The notes beneath the pieces were generated by a model that made no database searches, was not told the origin of the DNA, and worked only from the letters and a program-made list of their open reading frames with translations. The position numbers were made by a program, and so were the translations under genes. Below are positions 61,505 to 64,000 of a stretch of DNA of 64,000 nucleotides, one piece after another. Numbering within the stretch: position 1 is the first letter of the stretch; every line of letters begins with the position of its first letter. The stretch lies in assembly GCF_001592735.1 (NCBI RefSeq), contig NZ_LUKE01000002.1, positions 62,001-126,000 of the forward strand, written 5' to 3'. The DNA comes from Bdellovibrio bacteriovorus. Its GTDB lineage: Bacteria > Bdellovibrionota > Bdellovibrionia > Bdellovibrionales > Bdellovibrionaceae.

Positions 61505-62808
61505 GCGAGTTTCCAAGTTGGGGATTTTATCCGCCGGCGAAAGATCAATCCCTTATTGAGTTAAAAACTAGATTCCACCCCCTGCCCACCAGTTCCCAAA
61601 GTATTTTGCCCCGAGGACTGGGAAGATCCTATGGCGATTCCTGCCTCAATAATGGTGGATCTTTGATTGATACTCATCTGCTAAATCATTTTATCGAGTG
61701 GGATCACCAGAACGGTGTGATTCGTTGTGAGGCCGGTGTTTCATTTGATGAAATTTTAAAACTCGTTGTTCCGAAAGGTTGGTTTTTACCTGTCACCCCG
61801 GGAACCAAGTTCGTAACCGTCGGTGGCGCGATTGCCAACGATGTGCACGGGAAAAATCATCACAAGTCCGGCAACTTTGGAAACCACATTCTTTGCTTTG
61901 AGCTGTTAAGATCATCTGGTGAGCGTCTTATATGCAGTCGCCGAGAAAATAGTGATTTATTTTTTGCGACCATTGGCGGTCTGGGGCTGACCGGGCTAAT
62001 TACGTGGGCCGAGTTTAAACTTGCGCCCATCAATTCATCTTGGATCGTTCAAGAGCAAATTCAATTCCATTCGCTGGCAGAGTTTTTTCAACTGTCGATA
62101 GAGTCTGAAAAGGATTACGAGTTCACCGTATCTTGGGTTGACTGCGTAACCCCCGGAAAAGACGTTCGAGGAATCTTCATTCGGGGCAATCAAGCAAGCC
62201 CTCGCCAAGAAGCCAACTTTAAAGTTCACGCCGATCCAGGCATTAAACAGATTCCATTCTTTTTCCCTGAATGGTCTTTAAATTCGGTTAGTGTCCGGGC
62301 ATTCAATGAGCTCTACTATCGCAAAAATCTTTCAAGCACTAAAACCAATGTAGTTCATTATGAACCCTTTTATTACCCCCTTGATGCTATTCACAATTGG
62401 AACCGGATTTATGGACGACGCGGTTTTTTGCAATATCAGTGCGTGGTCCCCTATAAAAACGATTCGGGCAAAGCTTTGGAAGAAATATTCTCTATCTTCA
62501 AAAAAACGCAGATGGGATCTTTCCTCGCAGTTCTTAAAACTTTCGGTGCAATCAAATCAGAAGGTCTTCTTTCATTCCCACGCGAAGGTGTTACGCTGGC
62601 ACTGGATTTTGCAAAACATGGCATAGAACTTTTAGAGACCTTAGAGCTTTGTGACAAAATAGTCCGAAGTGTGGGCGGAGCCGTTTATCCAGCAAAAGAC
62701 GCGCGCATGACAGCCGAAAGCTTTCACTCGTTCTTCCCAAGAGCAGAAGAATTCAAAAAACATATAGATCCCCAATTTTCATCCAGTTTTTGGAGACGCA
62801 TCCTATGA
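61501..62808 (+). CDS. dprE1: DprE1-like FAD-dependent oxidase
   Basis: This 435-residue FAD enzyme matches DprE1: LPRGLGRSYGDSCLNNGGSL, GVIRCEAGVSFDEIL, WFLPVTPGTKFVTVGGAIAN and DVHGKNHHKSGNFGNHI in the FAD-binding half. In the substrate half, FLQYQCVVPYKNDSGKAL and FLAVLKTFGAIKSEGLLSFP follow. DprE1 oxidises polyprenyl-phospho-ribose at C2. The overlap with the UbiA and DprE2-like genes shows one transcript. The BTZ-binding Cys position is not clear by eye. Confidence 0.9.
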   Translation: MSEFPSWGFYPPAKDQSLIELKTRFHPLPTSSQSILPRGLGRSYGDSCLNNGGSLIDTHLLNHFIEWDHQNGVIRCEAGVSFDEILKLVVPKGWFLPVTPGTKFVTVGGAIANDVHGKNHHKSGNFGNHILCFELLRSSGERLICSRRENSDLFFATIGGLGLTGLITWAEFKLAPINSSWIVQEQIQFHSLAEFFQLSIESEKDYEFTVSWVDCVTPGKDVRGIFIRGNQASPRQEANFKVHADPGIKQIPFFFPEWSLNSVSVRAFNELYYRKNLSSTKTNVVHYEPFYYPLDAIHNWNRIYGRRGFLQYQCVVPYKNDSGKALEEIFSIFKKTQMGSFLAVLKTFGAIKSEGLLSFPREGVTLALDFAKHGIELLETLELCDKIVRSVGGAVYPAKDARMTAESFHSFFPRAEEFKKHIDPQFSSSFWRRIL

Positions 62809-63542
62809 AGAAAATCGTTATTATCGGAGCAACTTCTTACATTGCCCAAGACGTCGCAAAAATCTATGCCGCTGAAAAAAATGAATTTGTTTTAGTTGGA
62901 CGTAATCGTCAACATCTTGAAGTTATCTCCCAAGATCTTAAAGTTCGCGGAGCCAGCCAAGTTCATATATTGACTGAAGACCTTAACCAAATATCTGAGC
63001 ACGCAAAACTTGTTGATGCCATTTGGTCCCAGCTGCAAAACGTCGACATTGTTTTATTAGCGCACGGAATTTTGGGTGACCAGCGAAAAGCCGAAACGGA
63101 TGCTAACGAATTTTTATCCATCATTAATAGCAATTTCGTTAGCCATGCTTCACTTATGAATTTGATTGCAGAAAAAATGAAGACGCAAAAAAAAGGCACT
63201 ATCGCAGTTATTTCCTCAGTGGCCGGCGAAAGAGGAAAACAGTCCAATTATATCTATGGCGCCGCAAAAGCCGCTAAGTCCGTATTTTCAGACGGCCTTA
63301 GAAATAGACTTTTTCCCTATGGGGTTCATGTCTTGACCCTTAAATTAGGATTCGTTGATACTCCCATGACGAAGTCCTTTAAAAAGGGTCCCATCTGGGC
63401 GAAGTCCCCGACTGTTGCTAAAGGAATTGTTCACGCGATTGCAAAGAAAAAGGACTCCGTGTATCTGCCATTCTTTTGGCGCTACATCATGATGATCATC
63501 ACCTCAATTCCAGAGAGAATATTTAAGAAATTAAGCCTTTAA
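62805..63542 (+). CDS. dprE2: DprE2-like SDR reductase
   Basis: This 245-residue short-chain dehydrogenase reduces the 2-keto intermediate to polyprenyl-phospho-arabinose. I start at ATG 62805, overlapping the DprE1 stop (ATGA); TTG 62790 is weaker. The Rossmann start is IVIIGATSYIAQDVAKIYA, then LLAHGILGD and the catalytic Ser in VISSVAGERGKQ with Tyr-Lys in YIYGAAKAAKSV. The C-terminal TSIPERIFKKLSL is amphipathic, as in DprE2. Three genes in order match the mycobacterial pathway. Confidence 0.9.
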   Translation: MKKIVIIGATSYIAQDVAKIYAAEKNEFVLVGRNRQHLEVISQDLKVRGASQVHILTEDLNQISEHAKLVDAIWSQLQNVDIVLLAHGILGDQRKAETDANEFLSIINSNFVSHASLMNLIAEKMKTQKKGTIAVISSVAGERGKQSNYIYGAAKAAKSVFSDGLRNRLFPYGVHVLTLKLGFVDTPMTKSFKKGPIWAKSPTVAKGIVHAIAKKKDSVYLPFFWRYIMMIITSIPERIFKKLSL

Positions 63543-63563
63543 CATCTTCGCACAGCTGTCACC

Positions 63564-64000
63564 TCAAGGACCGCAATACTTAATGGCTGTTTTGCTTTCT
63601 TCATAATTTGCTAAAACTTTTAGCGCTTCCCAACGCACGTCGCGCACCCATTCCTTTTGGGAAATCTGCTCAAAGTGATCGTAGGCTTCAAGACAGATGC
63701 TAGATTCGTCGTTACAATTTATATATCGAAGGTTTTCGCAGGCAATACCAATGCGACGAACAGCAAGTGCGCGAGAGGTCTCATCTGGATGAACGGCCTT
63801 TGTTCCGGCGCCTAAGATTTCGTCGAGCAGGAATCGAACCGTCTTTTCGGCGTCCGCCCGTCCAATAGGAGCAAAAGGTCTTATTTTCTCGACCACCACC
63901 CTGGACACTGTACTTCCGCGAACTCTATGCGCATCGAGAATTAGGCCGAGACTCGCAAGGTTCAAATCTAGGGACCCCATTTCCAGATCCCACGCCGCCG
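63564..64000 (-). CDS. Unknown helical protein, N-terminus beyond window (partial)
   Basis: The frame stays open past an ATG at 63980 to the window edge (A-A-W-D-L-E before it), so the start probably lies outside. The visible ~145 residues are helical and charged, rich in Ala/Arg/Glu, with pairs of short helices such as VRDVRWEALKVLANYEES that suggest HEAT-like repeats. Two Cys pairs are near ACENLRYINCNDESSICLEA. No signal peptide or catalytic motif can be seen. It begins 21 bases after the DprE2-like gene but converges with it. Function is unknown. Confidence 0.65.
   Translation of the reverse strand, partial: AAWDLEMGSLDLNLASLGLILDAHRVRGSTVSRVVVEKIRPFAPIGRADAEKTVRFLLDEILGAGTKAVHPDETSRALAVRRIGIACENLRYINCNDESSICLEAYDHFEQISQKEWVRDVRWEALKVLANYEESKTAIKYCGP

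Overview
The window reads as part of a chromosome of a Gram-negative predator-type bacterium, most likely a member of Bdellovibrionota. This is an inference from gene content: diderm lipoproteins and secreted trypsin-like proteases, a chemoreceptor, a small outer-membrane barrel, and a very large envelope-glycan locus. I could not run a database search. Genes are tightly packed, many overlap by 1-14 bases, and most lie on the minus strand with five plus-strand islands inside the glycan locus. No rRNA, tRNA, CRISPR array or insertion sequence was found.

Region 1 (1-7263) carries cell-envelope and secreted proteins: a truncated membrane-anchored protein, a 908-residue PKD/Cys-rich/Hint-like lipoprotein, two tandem trypsin-like lipoproteins (one fused to a gluzincin-type metallopeptidase) and an EEP-family nuclease or phosphatase. 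Region 2 (7278-11314) surrounds cysK with three toxin-antitoxin-type modules: HEPN plus an RHH-nucleotidyltransferase fusion, a double-HTH module with an apparently frameshifted toxin, and Phd/VapC. Region 3 (11320-14468) has a Cache chemoreceptor, an outer-membrane barrel and an exported tail-collar-domain protein.

Region 4 (14543-63542) is an approximately 49-kb polysaccharide locus. It begins with an OafA-type acyltransferase, then genes for UDP-diNAcBac-type priming (PglF/C/D/E-like), UDP-L-FucNAc synthesis (WbjBCD-like), a first flippase/polymerase pair, glycosyltransferases and a sulfotransferase. Next come enzymes for a dTDP-3-amino-3,6-dideoxyhexose, followed by a split Dlt-like system. 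That system consists of a DltA-like adenylation enzyme, a formyltransferase, an acyl carrier protein, a DltB-like MBOAT, a 41-residue DltX-like microprotein ending FIYAGF, and a DltD-like SGNH protein. CDP-6-deoxyhexose genes, a four-gene plus-strand module (SIS isomerase, IMPase-like phosphatase, 2-hydroxyacid dehydrogenase, cyclase), a KdsB-like cytidylyltransferase, RmlA, a second flippase/polymerase set and a Wzz-like protein follow. The locus ends with a three-gene operon resembling mycobacterial polyprenyl-phospho-arabinose synthesis (HAD-UbiA, DprE1, DprE2).

Together the locus could build one or more surface glycans on lipid carriers, flip and polymerise them, and decorate them with amino sugars, sulfate and acyl groups. 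The most unusual proposal is that the formyltransferase, adenylation enzyme and carrier protein act like a dissociated F-A-T peptide-synthetase initiation module. They would make an N-formyl-aminoacyl thioester that the DltB/DltX/DltD-like membrane proteins pass across the inner membrane to a glycan. Gene content and motifs support this, but the substrate and product are inference.
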